From positions 1-64,000 of the forward strand of contig NZ_RJRZ01000010.1 of the NCBI RefSeq assembly GCF_003993775.1: DNA of 64,000 bases, in the 5' to 3' direction. Each line of letters begins with the position of its first letter. Position 1 is the first letter of the stretch. The notes beneath the pieces are model-generated. The model was not told where the DNA came from. It made no database searches and worked only from the letters and a program-made list of their open reading frames with translations. Of the stretch, positions 1 through 9,094 are shown piece after piece. Source of the DNA: Frigidibacter oleivorans (lineage in GTDB: Bacteria; Pseudomonadota; Alphaproteobacteria; Rhodobacterales; Rhodobacteraceae). Position numbers and translations under genes: made by a program.

Positions 1-419
1 CCCCGCGCAGCGCCTCGCGCAGCGCAGCATCATCTGGTCGCCTGTGCCGATATCGCACCGACGATCGATCCGCCCCGATCAGAAAACACGCCCGCCGCTC
101 GCTCATCTCGTAATCTCGTTCGAGATGAGTCAGCACAAAGCACGAACAGCGGCTGGGGTGAGATTGGTCCCAGCTGCAGCCGAACCGCGGCGCAACGGGC
201 GGCGTTCGATCTCTGTTCCATCCGCCATCCAGATGGATTCTCCAAATCGCGTGCATCACGGACTTCGAAAGATCACTTGAATGCAATGACTTAAAGCTGT
301 TCACCGGAAGCGCGGCGGTTAACAGGTCCGGAGAATATAGGCCCGGAGAAAACGCGTGTGCGCCCTTCGGGGCGTGGGCCGGTTAACAGCCCCTCCCGCA
401 TAACCTTCGAAAACAACGG
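1..419. other. left-end stretch with no recognisable gene
   Basis: I see no gene I can support here. Positions 60-420 are visibly less G+C-rich than the rest of the window. The open frames are short and have no family resemblance or convincing ribosome binding site. The nonamer GGTTAACAG occurs twice (317-325 and 381-389). The first 50 bases could be the edge of a gene lying outside the window, but neither strand shows enough to say. Confidence 0.4.
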
Positions 420-441
420 AAAAATCCGGCCGCAGCCGGAT
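420..441 (-). terminator. rho-independent terminator of tRNA-Ser
   Basis: Read on the minus strand, a perfect 7-bp stem (ATCCGGC with GCCGGAT, four-base loop) is followed at once by a run of T. It lies about 25 bases past the encoded CCA of tRNA-Ser, so it probably ends that transcript. Confidence 0.75.
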
Positions 442-470
442 CGGGAGAACGCTTTCGCGAGGGCAAGTGG

Positions 471-555
471 CGGAAGGGGTGGGATTCGAACCCACGGATG
501 GTTTCCCATCGCCGGTTTTCAAGACCGGAGCAATCGACCACTCTGCCACCCTTCC
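471..555 (-). tRNA. tRNA-Ser (anticodon UGA)
   Basis: The minus strand folds as a class II tRNA. The 7-bp acceptor stem is GGAAGGG with CCCTTCC and discriminator G73. The anticodon stem is CCGGT/ACCGG around loop CTTGAAA, giving anticodon UGA. A long variable arm (GATGG-GAAA-CCATC) and a T arm (GTGGG-TTCGAAT-CCCAC) follow. The long variable arm and G73 are hallmarks of serine tRNAs. The next three bases (468-470) encode CCA, so the 3' end is genomic. No second copy of the 3' end was found nearby, so there is no sign of its use as an integration site. Confidence 0.96.
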
Positions 556-949
556 GCGGGTGCCCTGCGGGCCGGGGCCGGCGCGGGGTCGGACGGGCTT
601 AGCGCGGCTCACGCGATTCTGAAAGACGGGCGCGGCTGCGCGCGGGGGCGCGGCGCGGGGCGGCCTTTTCTTGCCGGGGCAGAGCGACTAGGATGCCGGC
701 CGCGGGGGCTGGCGGTGCCGGCGCGTTGCGGGCGGCCGGATCGGCCCGTGTCCGGGCCGGCGGCCCGAACCGGCGTTCCGGGACCCGTGGGCGGCGCGGC
801 GCGGGGCACGCCCCTGAAGAACAGCGATCCGGGCGGCGGGCGAAAGCCCGGGAACGCCCGAACAGACGTGGGATGAGGCGGTAACGCCACGGCGACGGGG
901 CAGCAGGACGGCGATGCGCGACCGCGCGCGCCGCACGAAGGGGGCAGGA
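556..949. other. gene-free stretch upstream of tRNA-Ser and the SPOR lipoprotein
   Basis: This is about 390 bases of very G+C-rich sequence between divergent transcription units. It must hold the tRNA-Ser promoter (minus) and the promoter of the lipoprotein operon (plus), but I could not identify either by eye. Open frames crossing it have no recognisable content. Confidence 0.4.
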
Positions 950-1939
950 ATGACAGCTGGGACAGGTCGGCACGCAGCGGGTCGGCACGGGGAAGGCTGG
1001 AGCGTGGCCGGCATGCCGGGGACCGGGCGCCGGGACGAGGGCGCACCGGCACGGGCGCCGGATCGCGCCGCCCGGGGAGCCGCGGGCGCCGGCCGGCCGG
1101 TGCTGGCCGCCCTCGCGCTGAGCGTGGCGCTGGCGGGCTGCATCGGCGGCGGCGGACAGGATGGCCCGGCGGACCCGGCGGTGGGCTCGGCGACCTCGGT
1201 CCGGTTGGTGGACCGCGACGTCGAGGCGCCGGAGGTATTCCAGGTGACCGAACAGGGCCTGTGGGACGGGCGCCCCTCGCTGGGCGGGGTCTGGGTCGCG
1301 CATCCCGACACGACGGACCCCGAAAGGGTGATCATCCGCAACCCCGCCAATGGCAATTTCGTCATCGGCGCGCTGTTCCGGCGCGAACGCGACATGCCGG
1401 GGCCGAAACTGCAGATCTCCTCCGACGCGGCCGGGGCGCTCGGCCTGCTGGCCGGCCAGCCGGCCCAGGTGCAGGTCACGGCGCTGCGCCGGGTCGAGAG
1501 CGAGGGCGCGGCCGAGGCCGCCGCGCCCGCCCCGACCGATGTCGCCGGGGCCGCGGCCGCCGCGATCGACCGCGCCGAAGGCACGCCCCCGGCCACAACA
1601 GCCGCCGCCCCGGCCGCTCCTCCTGTCGCCCCCGCGGCACCCAGGGTCGCGCCGCCCCCGGCCGCCGCCCCGGCAGCCCCGGCATCCGCGCCCGCGGCGG
1701 CCCCTGTCGGGCGGCAATTCGTCCAGATCGGCATCTTCAGCGTCGAGGCCAATGCCGAGAAGGCCGCCGGCCAGATGCGCGCCGCGGGCCTGACCCCGGC
1801 GGTGCGGCGCGAGGAAAGCCAGGGCAAGACCTTCTGGCGCGTGGTGGTGGGGCCGCTGCCCGCCACTGCCGAACGCGACGCCGCCATCGCCAAGGTCAAG
1901 GGCCTCGGCTATCCCGACGCCTATGCCGTCAGCAAGTGA
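950..1939 (+). CDS. SPOR-domain lipoprotein
   Basis: Predicted lipoprotein of 329 aa. A hydrophobic stretch ends in a lipobox (LAGC, Cys64 from this start), so it should be lipidated and exported. A conserved N-terminal region (about 75-190) is followed by an Ala/Pro-rich linker (about 190-250), and the last 75 residues are a SPOR domain, the fold that binds denuded peptidoglycan strands. It lies 12 bases ahead of dacA, which fits a shared role in cell-wall turnover. In-frame ATGs exist at 914, 950 and 1013; I chose 950 because AGGGGGCAGGA directly precedes it, but the leader before the lipobox is long for any of them. Function beyond wall binding is inference. Confidence 0.85.
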   Translation: MTAGTGRHAAGRHGEGWSVAGMPGTGRRDEGAPARAPDRAARGAAGAGRPVLAALALSVALAGCIGGGGQDGPADPAVGSATSVRLVDRDVEAPEVFQVTEQGLWDGRPSLGGVWVAHPDTTDPERVIIRNPANGNFVIGALFRRERDMPGPKLQISSDAAGALGLLAGQPAQVQVTALRRVESEGAAEAAAPAPTDVAGAAAAAIDRAEGTPPATTAAAPAAPPVAPAAPRVAPPPAAAPAAPASAPAAAPVGRQFVQIGIFSVEANAEKAAGQMRAAGLTPAVRREESQGKTFWRVVVGPLPATAERDAAIAKVKGLGYPDAYAVSK

Positions 1940-1951
1940 GGAGACTGCCCG

Positions 1952-3115
1952 ATGCTGAAGCGCCTGTTCCTGTCCGCGCTGATCCTCGCCGCCGCCGCCC
2001 TGCCCGGCCGCGCCTTCGAAACCTCGGCCCGCGCGGCCTGGGTCTATGACCTGACCACGCAGACGGTGCTTCTGGACAAGAACGCCGACATGCCGATCCC
2101 GCCCGCCTCGATGTCGAAGCTGATGACGCTGAACATGCTGTTCGAGGCGCTCGAACGCGGACAGGTGACGATGGACACCACCTTCGGCGTGTCCGAAAAG
2201 GCGTGGAAGATGGGCGGATCGAAGATGTTCGTGAAGCCGGGCGACCGGCCCACGGTCGAGGATCTGATCCACGGCATCATCATCAATTCCGGCAACGATG
2301 CCTGCGTCGTGGTGGCCGAGGGGCTGGCCGGCACCGAAGAGGCCTTCGCCCAGCAGATGACCCAGCGGGCGCAACAGCTGGGCATGACCAATTCGCGCTT
2401 CGCCAATTCCTCGGGATGGCCCGATCCCGGCCACATGATGAGCGCGCGCGATCTGGGGCTGATCGCGGTGCGGCTGATCACGGAATTCCCCGATCTCTAT
2501 CCCTTCTTCGGCATGACCGGCTTCAACTACGAAGGCCGGGTGCCGGCGAACGGCAACAACCGCAACCCGCTGCTGCGGGCGGGCGGCGACGGCGACTGGA
2601 CGGCGGACGGGCTGAAGACCGGCCATACCGAAGAGGCGGGCTATGGCCTCGTCGGTTCGGCGATCGAGCCGCGCAGCGGCCGGCGCATCGTGATGGTGCT
2701 GTCGGGGCTGGGGTCGGAATCCGCCCGCGCGCAGGAATCCGAGGCGGTGACCAACTGGGCCTTCCGCCAGTTCGCGCTGCGCACGCTGGTCAAGGGCGCC
2801 ACCCGGCTGGCCGAGGCCGAGGTGCATATGGGCGCGGTGCCGACCGTCGGTCTGGTGGTGGAGCGCGATCTGTCGGTGCTGATGCCCGCGCTGGCGCAGG
2901 ACGGCGTGACGGCCGAGGCGGTCTACTCCGGGCCGATCAACGCGCCCATCGCGGCGGGCCAGACGCTGGGCGAACTGGTGGTGACCGTGCCCGAGATGCC
3001 CGAGATGCGGCTGCCGCTGCTGGCGGAAACCGAGGTGCCGACTGGCGGCTTCACCAAGCGGCTCGGCGTCGCGGCGGGCGATCTGGTCGCCCGCGTCGCC
3101 GGACCGGCCAGCTGA
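1952..3115 (+). CDS. dacA: D-alanyl-D-alanine carboxypeptidase (PBP5/6 type)
   Basis: Serine peptidase of family S11, 387 aa, which removes the terminal D-Ala from peptidoglycan pentapeptides in the periplasm. A signal peptide (about 1-21, ending PGRA) precedes the mature chain. All three active-site motifs are present: S53-M-S-K56 (nucleophile and base), S113-G-N115 and K222-T-G224. The C-terminal part matches the beta-rich PBP5 C-terminal domain. It sits between the SPOR lipoprotein and tmk in what looks like one operon (gaps of 12 and 32 bases). The paralogue (dacA, dacC or dacF) cannot be fixed from sequence alone. Confidence 0.93.
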   Translation: MLKRLFLSALILAAAALPGRAFETSARAAWVYDLTTQTVLLDKNADMPIPPASMSKLMTLNMLFEALERGQVTMDTTFGVSEKAWKMGGSKMFVKPGDRPTVEDLIHGIIINSGNDACVVVAEGLAGTEEAFAQQMTQRAQQLGMTNSRFANSSGWPDPGHMMSARDLGLIAVRLITEFPDLYPFFGMTGFNYEGRVPANGNNRNPLLRAGGDGDWTADGLKTGHTEEAGYGLVGSAIEPRSGRRIVMVLSGLGSESARAQESEAVTNWAFRQFALRTLVKGATRLAEAEVHMGAVPTVGLVVERDLSVLMPALAQDGVTAEAVYSGPINAPIAAGQTLGELVVTVPEMPEMRLPLLAETEVPTGGFTKRLGVAAGDLVARVAGPAS

Positions 3116-3147
3116 CGGCGCCGCGCCCGGCCCCGGAAGGCAGCCCC

Positions 3148-3774
3148 ATGTTCATCACCTTCGAGGGCATCGACGGGTCGGGCAAGTCGACACAGGCGCG
3201 GCTTCTGGCCGGCGCGCTGGACCGGGCGGGCCATGCGGTGCGCCTGACCCGCGAACCCGGCGGCAGCCCCGGCGCGGAAGAGATCCGGCGGCTGGTGCTG
3301 GAAGGCGATCCCGACCGCTGGTCGCCGGAAACCGAAATCCTGCTCTTCACCGCCGCCCGCCGCGATCACATGGAAAAGACCGTGCGCCCGGCGCTGGCGG
3401 CGGGGCAGATCGTGGTGTCGGACCGCTTCGCCGACAGCACCCGCGTCTATCAGGGCATCAGCCGGGGCGACCTGCGCGGGCTGGTGGACCAGTTGCACGG
3501 GCTGATGATCGGGCAAGAGCCGGACCTGACCTTCGTCATCGACATCGACCCGGCGACGGGGCTGGACCGCGCCCGTGCCCGCAAGGGGCATGAGGAGCGG
3601 TTCGAGGATATGGGCCTTGCGATGCAGGAACGGATGCGCGCGGGCTTCCTGTCGCTGGCGAGCGAGTTTTCCGGCCGGGTCGCGGTGATCGACGGCGCCC
3701 GCGCACCCGGGGCCGTGGCGGACGACATCTTGCGGCTGACGCTGGCGCGGCTCGCGGCCGCCCGCCCGGCATGA
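3148..3774 (+). CDS. tmk: thymidylate kinase
   Basis: Phosphorylates dTMP to dTDP with ATP, an essential step in dTTP synthesis. It is 208 aa, the usual family length. The P-loop GIDGSGKS is at residues 7-14, and the DRF-type motif (SDRFADST) and a LID segment follow. The start at 3148 is set by the P-loop distance; an upstream in-frame ATG would run through dacA. The stop overlaps the start of holB (ATGA), so the two are translationally coupled. tmk-holB pairing is common in bacteria and links precursor supply with the replisome. Confidence 0.95.
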   Translation: MFITFEGIDGSGKSTQARLLAGALDRAGHAVRLTREPGGSPGAEEIRRLVLEGDPDRWSPETEILLFTAARRDHMEKTVRPALAAGQIVVSDRFADSTRVYQGISRGDLRGLVDQLHGLMIGQEPDLTFVIDIDPATGLDRARARKGHEERFEDMGLAMQERMRAGFLSLASEFSGRVAVIDGARAPGAVADDILRLTLARLAAARPA

Positions 3775-4916
3775 AGGCCCCCCGCGGCGCCGAGGCCGAG
3801 CCGGGGCCGGAGCCCGACCGGATCGAGGGCGTGCCGCATCCGCGCGACACCCTGCACCTGTTCGGGCAGGAGGCGGCGGAGGCGGCCTTCCTCGACGCCC
3901 ATGCCACCGGGCGGCTGCATCACGGCTGGATGCTGACCGGGCCGCGCGGCGTGGGCAAGGCGACGCTGGCGTGGCGGATCGCGCGCTTCCTGCTGGCGAC
4001 GCCCGAGGCGGAACCCGATGGCCTGTTCGGCGCGCCGCCGCCGCCCGCGACGCTCGACGTTCCGCCCGATCATCCGGTGGCGCGGCGGATGGCGGCGATG
4101 GCGGAACCCGGCCTGTTCCTGCTGCGCCGGGGGCTCGACGATCGCGGCAGCCTGCGCCAGCAGATCACGGTGGACGAGGTGCGGCGGATGAAGTCGTTCT
4201 TCACCCTCTCCGCCGCCGATGGCGGCCGGCGGGTGGCGATCGTCGATGCGGCGGACGAGATGAATGTCAGCGCCGCCAACGCCCTGCTGAAGCTGCTGGA
4301 GGAACCGCCCGCCCGCACCACGCTGATCCTGATCGCGCACCAGCCCTCGCGCCTGTTGCCGACGATCCGCTCGCGGGTCCGCGACCTGCGCCTGCCGCCG
4401 CTGCCGCCGGCCGCGCTTGCCGCCGCGCTGGACCAGGCCGGCACTCCTGCCCCGCCCGAGGCGGCGGCGGCCGTGGCGGAACTGGCCGCAGGGTCCGTGG
4501 GCGCGGCAGTGCGGCTCCTGGCGCTGGACGGGCTGGCGCTCTATGCCGAGATCGTGGCGCTGTTTTCCGCCCTGCCCCGGCTCGACCGCATCCGCGCGCT
4601 GCAGCTGGCCGACAGCGCGGCGGGCAAGGCGGCCGAGGGCCGGTTCGACCTGCTGCTGACCCTGTTCGACCTGTTCCTGTCGCGCCTCGCGCGGGCCGGG
4701 ATCATGGGGCCGCCGGCGGTGGAGGCCGCGCCGGGCGAGGCCGCGGTGCTGATGCGCCTCGCGCCCGATCCGCAGGCGGCGCGGGTCTGGGCCGGCGAGG
4801 CGGCGGGCATCGTCGCACGGGCGCGTCAGGGCCGGGCGGTCAACCTTGACCCTGCCGCGCTTCTCATGGATATGGTGCTCAAGGTGAACGAGACGGCGGC
4901 CCAGGCGACCGCTTGA
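3771..4916 (+). CDS. holB: DNA polymerase III delta' subunit
   Basis: Clamp-loader AAA+ subunit of 381 aa. The P-loop-like motif G57-PRGVGK-A has Ala where active ATPases have Thr/Ser; delta' subunits are generally non-hydrolysing, so this is expected. An RFC-box/sensor-1 region (SAANALLKLLEEP, then SRV in place of SRC) is clear. An N-terminal extension of about 30 residues precedes the conserved core. It starts inside the tmk stop codon (ATGA) and is 12 bases from tatD. The order tmk-holB-tatD is widespread in bacteria and supports the call. Confidence 0.93.
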   Translation: MKAPRGAEAEPGPEPDRIEGVPHPRDTLHLFGQEAAEAAFLDAHATGRLHHGWMLTGPRGVGKATLAWRIARFLLATPEAEPDGLFGAPPPPATLDVPPDHPVARRMAAMAEPGLFLLRRGLDDRGSLRQQITVDEVRRMKSFFTLSAADGGRRVAIVDAADEMNVSAANALLKLLEEPPARTTLILIAHQPSRLLPTIRSRVRDLRLPPLPPAALAAALDQAGTPAPPEAAAAVAELAAGSVGAAVRLLALDGLALYAEIVALFSALPRLDRIRALQLADSAAGKAAEGRFDLLLTLFDLFLSRLARAGIMGPPAVEAAPGEAAVLMRLAPDPQAARVWAGEAAGIVARARQGRAVNLDPAALLMDMVLKVNETAAQATA

Positions 4917-4928
4917 GGAAGCCCGGAC

Positions 4929-5783
4929 ATGCCCCATCCCACCCCCGAACCCGCGGCCGATGGCCCGCCGCAGGCCGTGCCGCCCGCGATCGTGGACAGC
5001 CACTGCCATCTGGATTTCCCCGATTTCGACGGCCAGGTGACCGACATCGTCGCCCGCGCCCGCGCGGCCGGGGTGACGCGGATGGTCACCATCTGCACCC
5101 GCTGGGACCGCGAACCGCTGGTCCGCGCCATCGCCGAGGCGCATGAGGGCGTGTTCTACGCCGCCGGCGTGCATCCGATGCATGTGACCGAGGAAGAGCC
5201 GGTGACGGTGGACCGGCTGCTGGCACTGGCCCGGCACCCGAAATTCGTGGGCATCGGCGAAACCGGGCTCGACTATCACTACACCGCCGACAGCGCCGAT
5301 GCGCAGAAGACCAGCCTGCGCCTGCACATCGCCGCCGCGCGCCAGTCCGGCCTGCCGCTGATCATCCACGCCCGCGATGCCGATGACGACATGGCTGCGA
5401 TCCTGACCGAGGAATACCGCAACGGCGCCTATCCTTGCGTGATGCACTGCTTTTCCTCGGGCGCGGGTCTGGCGCGCGCGGCGCTGGACCTCGGCTTCTA
5501 CCTGTCGATGTCGGGCATCGCGGCCTTCCCCCGCTCGCAGGAACTGCGCGACATCTTCGCGGCGGCACCGCTCGACCGCATCCTCGTGGAAACGGACGCG
5601 CCCTACCTCGCGCCGCCGCCCCATCGCGGCAAGCGCAACGAGCCGGCCTATGCCGCCCATACCGCCCGCGTCGGCGCCGGGCTTTTCGGACTCGACCCGG
5701 CGGAATTCGCCCGCCGGACCAGCGCCAATTTCGACCGGCTGTTCGCCAAGGCGGCAGGGGCGGCGGCGGGGGCGGCGGCATGA
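4929..5783 (+). CDS. TatD-family metal-dependent deoxyribonuclease
   Basis: Amidohydrolase-fold hydrolase of 284 aa. Metal ligands are visible as H25-C-H27-L-D29, the GETGLDYH segment, the histidine of PLIIHAR, the MHCFSS segment and the ETDAP near residue 220. Family members act as 3'-5' DNA/RNA exonucleases or in DNA quality control in the cytosol. The N terminus is about 20 residues longer than in many homologues. The final codons are Gly/Ala repeats (AAGAAAGAAA), probably a low-complexity tail. The stop overlaps the next start (ATGA). The YcfH/TatD subgroup is not resolved. Confidence 0.9.
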   Translation: MPHPTPEPAADGPPQAVPPAIVDSHCHLDFPDFDGQVTDIVARARAAGVTRMVTICTRWDREPLVRAIAEAHEGVFYAAGVHPMHVTEEEPVTVDRLLALARHPKFVGIGETGLDYHYTADSADAQKTSLRLHIAAARQSGLPLIIHARDADDDMAAILTEEYRNGAYPCVMHCFSSGAGLARAALDLGFYLSMSGIAAFPRSQELRDIFAAAPLDRILVETDAPYLAPPPHRGKRNEPAYAAHTARVGAGLFGLDPAEFARRTSANFDRLFAKAAGAAAGAAA

Positions 5784-6586
5784 CCGGCGGCGTGCTGCGC
5801 TTCACCATTCTGGGCTGCGGATCGTCGGGCGGGGTGCCGCGGCTTGGCGGCCACTGGGGCGAATGCGACCCCGACAACCCGCGCAACCACCGGATGCGCT
5901 GTTCGATGCTGGTGGAACGGCTGGCCCCCGGCGGCGGCGTGACCCGCGTGCTGATCGACACGACGCCCGACATGCGCAGCCAGCTGCTGCGCGAGGGTGT
6001 GGGCGAACTGGACGCGGTGGCGATGACCCATGCCCATGCCGATCATGTGCACGGGCTGGACGACCTGCGGCAGATCGTGTTCAACACCCGCCGCCGCCTG
6101 CCGGTCTGGGCCGACGGCGCCACGCAGGACGCGCTGCTGTCCCGCTTCGGCTATGCCTTCGTGCAGCCGGCGGGATCGGCCTATCCGCCGATCTGCGACC
6201 TGCACACGATCCGCGGCGCCTTCACCATCGACGGGGCTGGCGGACCGCTGACCTTTCAGCCGCTGCGGGTGGGCCACGGGCCGACCGACGCGCTCGGCTT
6301 CCGCATCGGCGGGCTGGCCTATATTCCCGACGTGCTGACCATCCCCGACGCGACCTGGCCGCTGCTGGCGGATCTGCAGGTCTTCGTGGTGGACGCGCTG
6401 CGCCGCACGCCGCATCCGACCCATGCGCATCTGGCGCTGGCGCTGGACTGGATCGACCGGCTGGCCCCGGCGCGCGCGGTGCTAACCAACATGCATATCG
6501 ACCTCGACCATGACCGGGTCGCGGCCGAGACGCCGGCCCATGTGGACCCCGCCTTCGACGGACTGCAGATCGAGCTGGACGCCTGA
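5780..6586 (+). CDS. metallo-beta-lactamase-fold phosphodiesterase (PhnP-like)
   Basis: Cytosolic hydrolase of 268 aa. The HxHxDH metal-binding motif (THAHADHVHG) lies near residue 80, and further ligands are the Asp in IPDVL and the His in TNMHIDLD. The N-terminal GCGSSGGVPR loop and the CD..NPRNHRMRCS segment are typical of the PhnP/phosphoribosyl-1,2-cyclic-phosphate phosphodiesterase group. It is coupled to tatD by an ATGA overlap, an arrangement I recall from many alphaproteobacteria. No phosphonate genes are nearby, so the substrate is uncertain. Confidence 0.85.
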   Translation: MTGGVLRFTILGCGSSGGVPRLGGHWGECDPDNPRNHRMRCSMLVERLAPGGGVTRVLIDTTPDMRSQLLREGVGELDAVAMTHAHADHVHGLDDLRQIVFNTRRRLPVWADGATQDALLSRFGYAFVQPAGSAYPPICDLHTIRGAFTIDGAGGPLTFQPLRVGHGPTDALGFRIGGLAYIPDVLTIPDATWPLLADLQVFVVDALRRTPHPTHAHLALALDWIDRLAPARAVLTNMHIDLDHDRVAAETPAHVDPAFDGLQIELDA

Positions 6587-6589
6587 CGG

Positions 6590-7528
6590 ATGCAGGCCCT
6601 GATCGAGGTGATCCTGCCGGTGTTCCTGGTGATCGGCGCGGGCTATGCCGCCAGCTGGCGGGGCCTGTTCGGCCCCTCGGCGGTCGAGGGCACGATGCAT
6701 TTCGCCCAGACCTTCGCGGTGCCGGTGCTGCTGTTCGTGTCGATCCTGCACGTGGATCTCGGCCAGGATTACGACCTGCGGCTGCTTGTGAGCTTCTATG
6801 CCGGCGCCTTCGCCTGTTTCGGCCTCGGCTATCTCGGCGCGCTCCGGCTGTTCGCGCGGCCGGCGACCGATGCGGTGGCGATCGGCTTCTGCTGTCTCTT
6901 CGCCAATTCGCTGCTGCTCGGCATCCCGATCACCCAGCGGGCCTATGGCGAGGATGCCATCGCCGGCAACCTTGCCATCATCTCGGTCCATTCGCCGCTG
7001 CTCTACAGCTTCGGCATCACCGTGATGGAGATGACGCGCGCCCGCGGCACCGGCCTGTCGGTGGGCCGGGTGCTGCTGCGCTCGCTGCGCGCGGTGCTGC
7101 GCACGCCGCTGGTCATCGGCATCGGCTCGGGGCTGATCGTCAACCTGTCGGGCCTGCCCCTGCCCGAGGTGCTGGAGGCCGCGACGTCGATGATCGCCCG
7201 CGCCGCCCTGCCGGTGGCCCTGTTCGCGCTTGGCGGGGTGCTGTTCCAGTACCGGCCCGAGGGCGACATGCGCACCATCGCGATGATCTGCCTGCTGTCG
7301 CTGGTGGTGCACCCGGCGATCACCTTCGGGCTGGCGCGCTTCGGCTTCGGGCTGGACGCGGCGGCGCTGCGCTCGGGGACGCTGACCGCGGCGATGGCAC
7401 CGGGGGTCAACACCTATCTCTTCGCCAACATGTATGGCGCCGCGCGGCGGGTCGCGGCCTCCTCGGTGCTGATCGCCACGGCGGCGTCGGTCGCGACGGT
7501 CTGGGTCTGGCTGGCGCTGCTGCCCTGA
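6590..7528 (+). CDS. AEC (auxin efflux carrier) family transporter
   Basis: Inner-membrane permease of 312 aa with about ten hydrophobic segments in two halves, consistent with the AEC/bile-acid-symporter-like fold. The opening segment (LIEVILPVFLVIGAGYAA), the PITQRAYG helix break and the C-terminal APGVNTYLFANMY segment are typical of bacterial AEC proteins. These move organic acids such as malate or malonate, but the substrate cannot be read from sequence. It starts 3 bases after the phosphodiesterase stop and is the last gene of the plus-strand run; a hairpin at 7529-7550 follows. Confidence 0.88.
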   Translation: MQALIEVILPVFLVIGAGYAASWRGLFGPSAVEGTMHFAQTFAVPVLLFVSILHVDLGQDYDLRLLVSFYAGAFACFGLGYLGALRLFARPATDAVAIGFCCLFANSLLLGIPITQRAYGEDAIAGNLAIISVHSPLLYSFGITVMEMTRARGTGLSVGRVLLRSLRAVLRTPLVIGIGSGLIVNLSGLPLPEVLEAATSMIARAALPVALFALGGVLFQYRPEGDMRTIAMICLLSLVVHPAITFGLARFGFGLDAAALRSGTLTAAMAPGVNTYLFANMYGAARRVAASSVLIATAASVATVWVWLALLP

Positions 7529-7550
7529 CGTCCCCCGCGCACGGGGGACG
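7529..7550. terminator. hairpin between convergent genes
   Basis: A perfect 8-bp stem (CGTCCCCC with GGGGGACG, six-base loop) starts right after the AEC stop codon and lies 14 bases from the proS stop. There is no U-tract on either side, so it is a possible bidirectional 3'-end hairpin rather than a textbook terminator. Confidence 0.5.
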
Positions 7551-7564
7551 CTATTGGGGGCGCC

Positions 7565-8902
7565 TCAGCGGCCCTCGTAGATCTCGGCCAGTTTCGCCAC
7601 CGCGGCCTCGGGGCTCATCTCTTCCGACTCGCCGGTGCGGCGGCAGGTCAGCTCGACCTTGTTCGCGGCCAGCCCGCGCGGCCCGACAGTGATCCGCCAC
7701 GGCAGGCCGATCAGGTCCATCGTCGCGAATTTCGCTCCCGCCCGTTCGTCGCGGTCGTCATAGAGCGGGTCGAGCCCCCGGGCCTGCAGCGCGCCATACA
7801 GCGCCTCGCAGGCGCTGTCGGTGGCGCCGTCGCCCTGCTTCAGGTTGACGATCCCCGCGTGGAAGGGGGTGACGCCCTCGGGCCAGATGATGCCCTTGTC
7901 GTCATGGCTGGCCTCGATGATCGCGCCGAGCAGGCGGCTGACGCCGATGCCGTGGCTGCCCATCTCGACCGGCACGCGGGAGCCGTCGGGCGTGACCACC
8001 GTCGCCCCCATCGAGTCGGAATACTTGGTGCCGAAGTAGAAGATCTGCCCCACCTCGATCCCGCGGCCGACGCGGCGGCGCGCCTCGGGCACCGTCTCGA
8101 ACACCGAGGGGTCGTGGGTTTCGTCGGTGCGGGCATAGGGGGCGGTGAACTCGTCGCAGATCGCCGCGACCTCGTCCCGGTTGTCGTAATCGACCTTGCG
8201 GTTGCCCAGCGTCAGTTCCGTCACCGCCTCGTCATAGAAGACCTCGGATTCGCCGGTCTGCGCCAGCACGAGAAATTCGTGGGTGTTGTCGCCGCCGATC
8301 GGGCCCGAGGCCGCGCGCATCGGGATCGCCGTCAGCCCCATCCGTTCATAGGTGCGCAGATAGCTGACCATGTGGCGGTTATAGGCATGCAGCGCATCCT
8401 CGCGCGTCAGGTCGAAGCTGTAGCCGTCCTTCATCAGGAACTCGCGCCCCCGCATCACGCCGAAGCGCGGGCGCACCTCGTCGCGGAACTTCCACTGGAT
8501 GTGGTACAGCGTCAGCGGCAGCTGCTTGTAGGAGCCCACGGCGCTGCGGAAGATGTCGGTGATCATCTCCTCGTTGGTGGGACCGTACAGCATGTCGCGG
8601 TCGTGCCGGTCGCGGATGCGCAGCATCTCTTGCCCGTAATCATCATAGCGGCCGCTTTCGCGCCACAGGTCGGCGGGCTGCAGCGTCGGCATCAGCAGCG
8701 GGATATGCCCGGCGCGCTGCTGTTCCTCGTGCACGATCTGTTCGATCCGTTTCAGCACGCGGAACCCCAGCGGCAGCCAGGAATAGATGCCGGCGGCCTG
8801 CTGCTTGATCATCCCCGCCCGCAGCATGTAGCGGTGCGAGACGATCTGCGCCTCGGCGGGATTTTCCTTGAGGACGGGCAGGAAATAGCGGGACAGGCGC
8901 AT
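7565..8902 (-). CDS. proS: prolyl-tRNA synthetase (short, editing-less form)
   Basis: Class II aminoacyl-tRNA synthetase of 445 aa that charges tRNA-Pro. Class II signatures are present: the motif 2 region ([21 protein letters not shown]) and the motif 3 region ([15 protein letters not shown]). The anticodon-binding domain forms the last 110 residues. The roughly 180-residue insertion domain that edits Ala-tRNA in E. coli-type ProRS is missing, as is usual in alphaproteobacteria. It is a lone minus-strand gene, convergent with the AEC carrier and divergent from the permease gene at 9095. Confidence 0.96.
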   Translation of the reverse strand: MRLSRYFLPVLKENPAEAQIVSHRYMLRAGMIKQQAAGIYSWLPLGFRVLKRIEQIVHEEQQRAGHIPLLMPTLQPADLWRESGRYDDYGQEMLRIRDRHDRDMLYGPTNEEMITDIFRSAVGSYKQLPLTLYHIQWKFRDEVRPRFGVMRGREFLMKDGYSFDLTREDALHAYNRHMVSYLRTYERMGLTAIPMRAASGPIGGDNTHEFLVLAQTGESEVFYDEAVTELTLGNRKVDYDNRDEVAAICDEFTAPYARTDETHDPSVFETVPEARRRVGRGIEVGQIFYFGTKYSDSMGATVVTPDGSRVPVEMGSHGIGVSRLLGAIIEASHDDKGIIWPEGVTPFHAGIVNLKQGDGATDSACEALYGALQARGLDPLYDDRDERAGAKFATMDLIGLPWRITVGPRGLAANKVELTCRRTGESEEMSPEAAVAKLAEIYEGR

Positions 8903-9044
8903 CGGGCTCTCTCGATCAGGGACTTGCCGTTCCTATCGTGGCGACAGGGGGCGTTCAAGCGCGGGCACGGTTCGCGGACTGCCGGAAGGCCCGCACTTGA
9001 AACGCCGGCAGGGATGGGCAATCTCTGGGCGCGGGACAGGCGGC

Positions 9045-9072
9045 ACCGGATCAGCGGGACCGGATCAACCGG
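9045..9072 (+). repeat. imperfect 14-bp tandem duplication
   Basis: ACCGGATCAGCGGG (9045-9058) is followed directly by ACCGGATCAACCGG (9059-9072), with a further ACCGGG remnant. Eleven of 14 positions match. It lies just upstream of the start at 9095, in the non-coding gap between proS and the permease gene. Confidence 0.6.
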
Positions 9073-9094
9073 ACCGGGCAAAAGGGGACGAGGC

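Noticed and set aside
44..280. 78-aa plus-strand open frame at the left end
   Set aside because: No ribosome binding site, no family resemblance and codon use unlike the real genes.
468..555. tRNA-Ser as an integration site
   Set aside because: No integrase, no duplicate of the tRNA 3' end and no foreign genes on either side.
319..612. 97-aa minus-strand open frame across the tRNA-Ser
   Set aside because: Its central part is simply the tRNA-Ser gene translated, a well-known false protein; the tRNA fold is clear.
599..2827. 742-aa minus-strand open frame opposite the SPOR lipoprotein and dacA
   Set aside because: His/Arg/Gly-rich shadow typical of G+C-rich coding DNA; the plus-strand genes have full active-site motifs.
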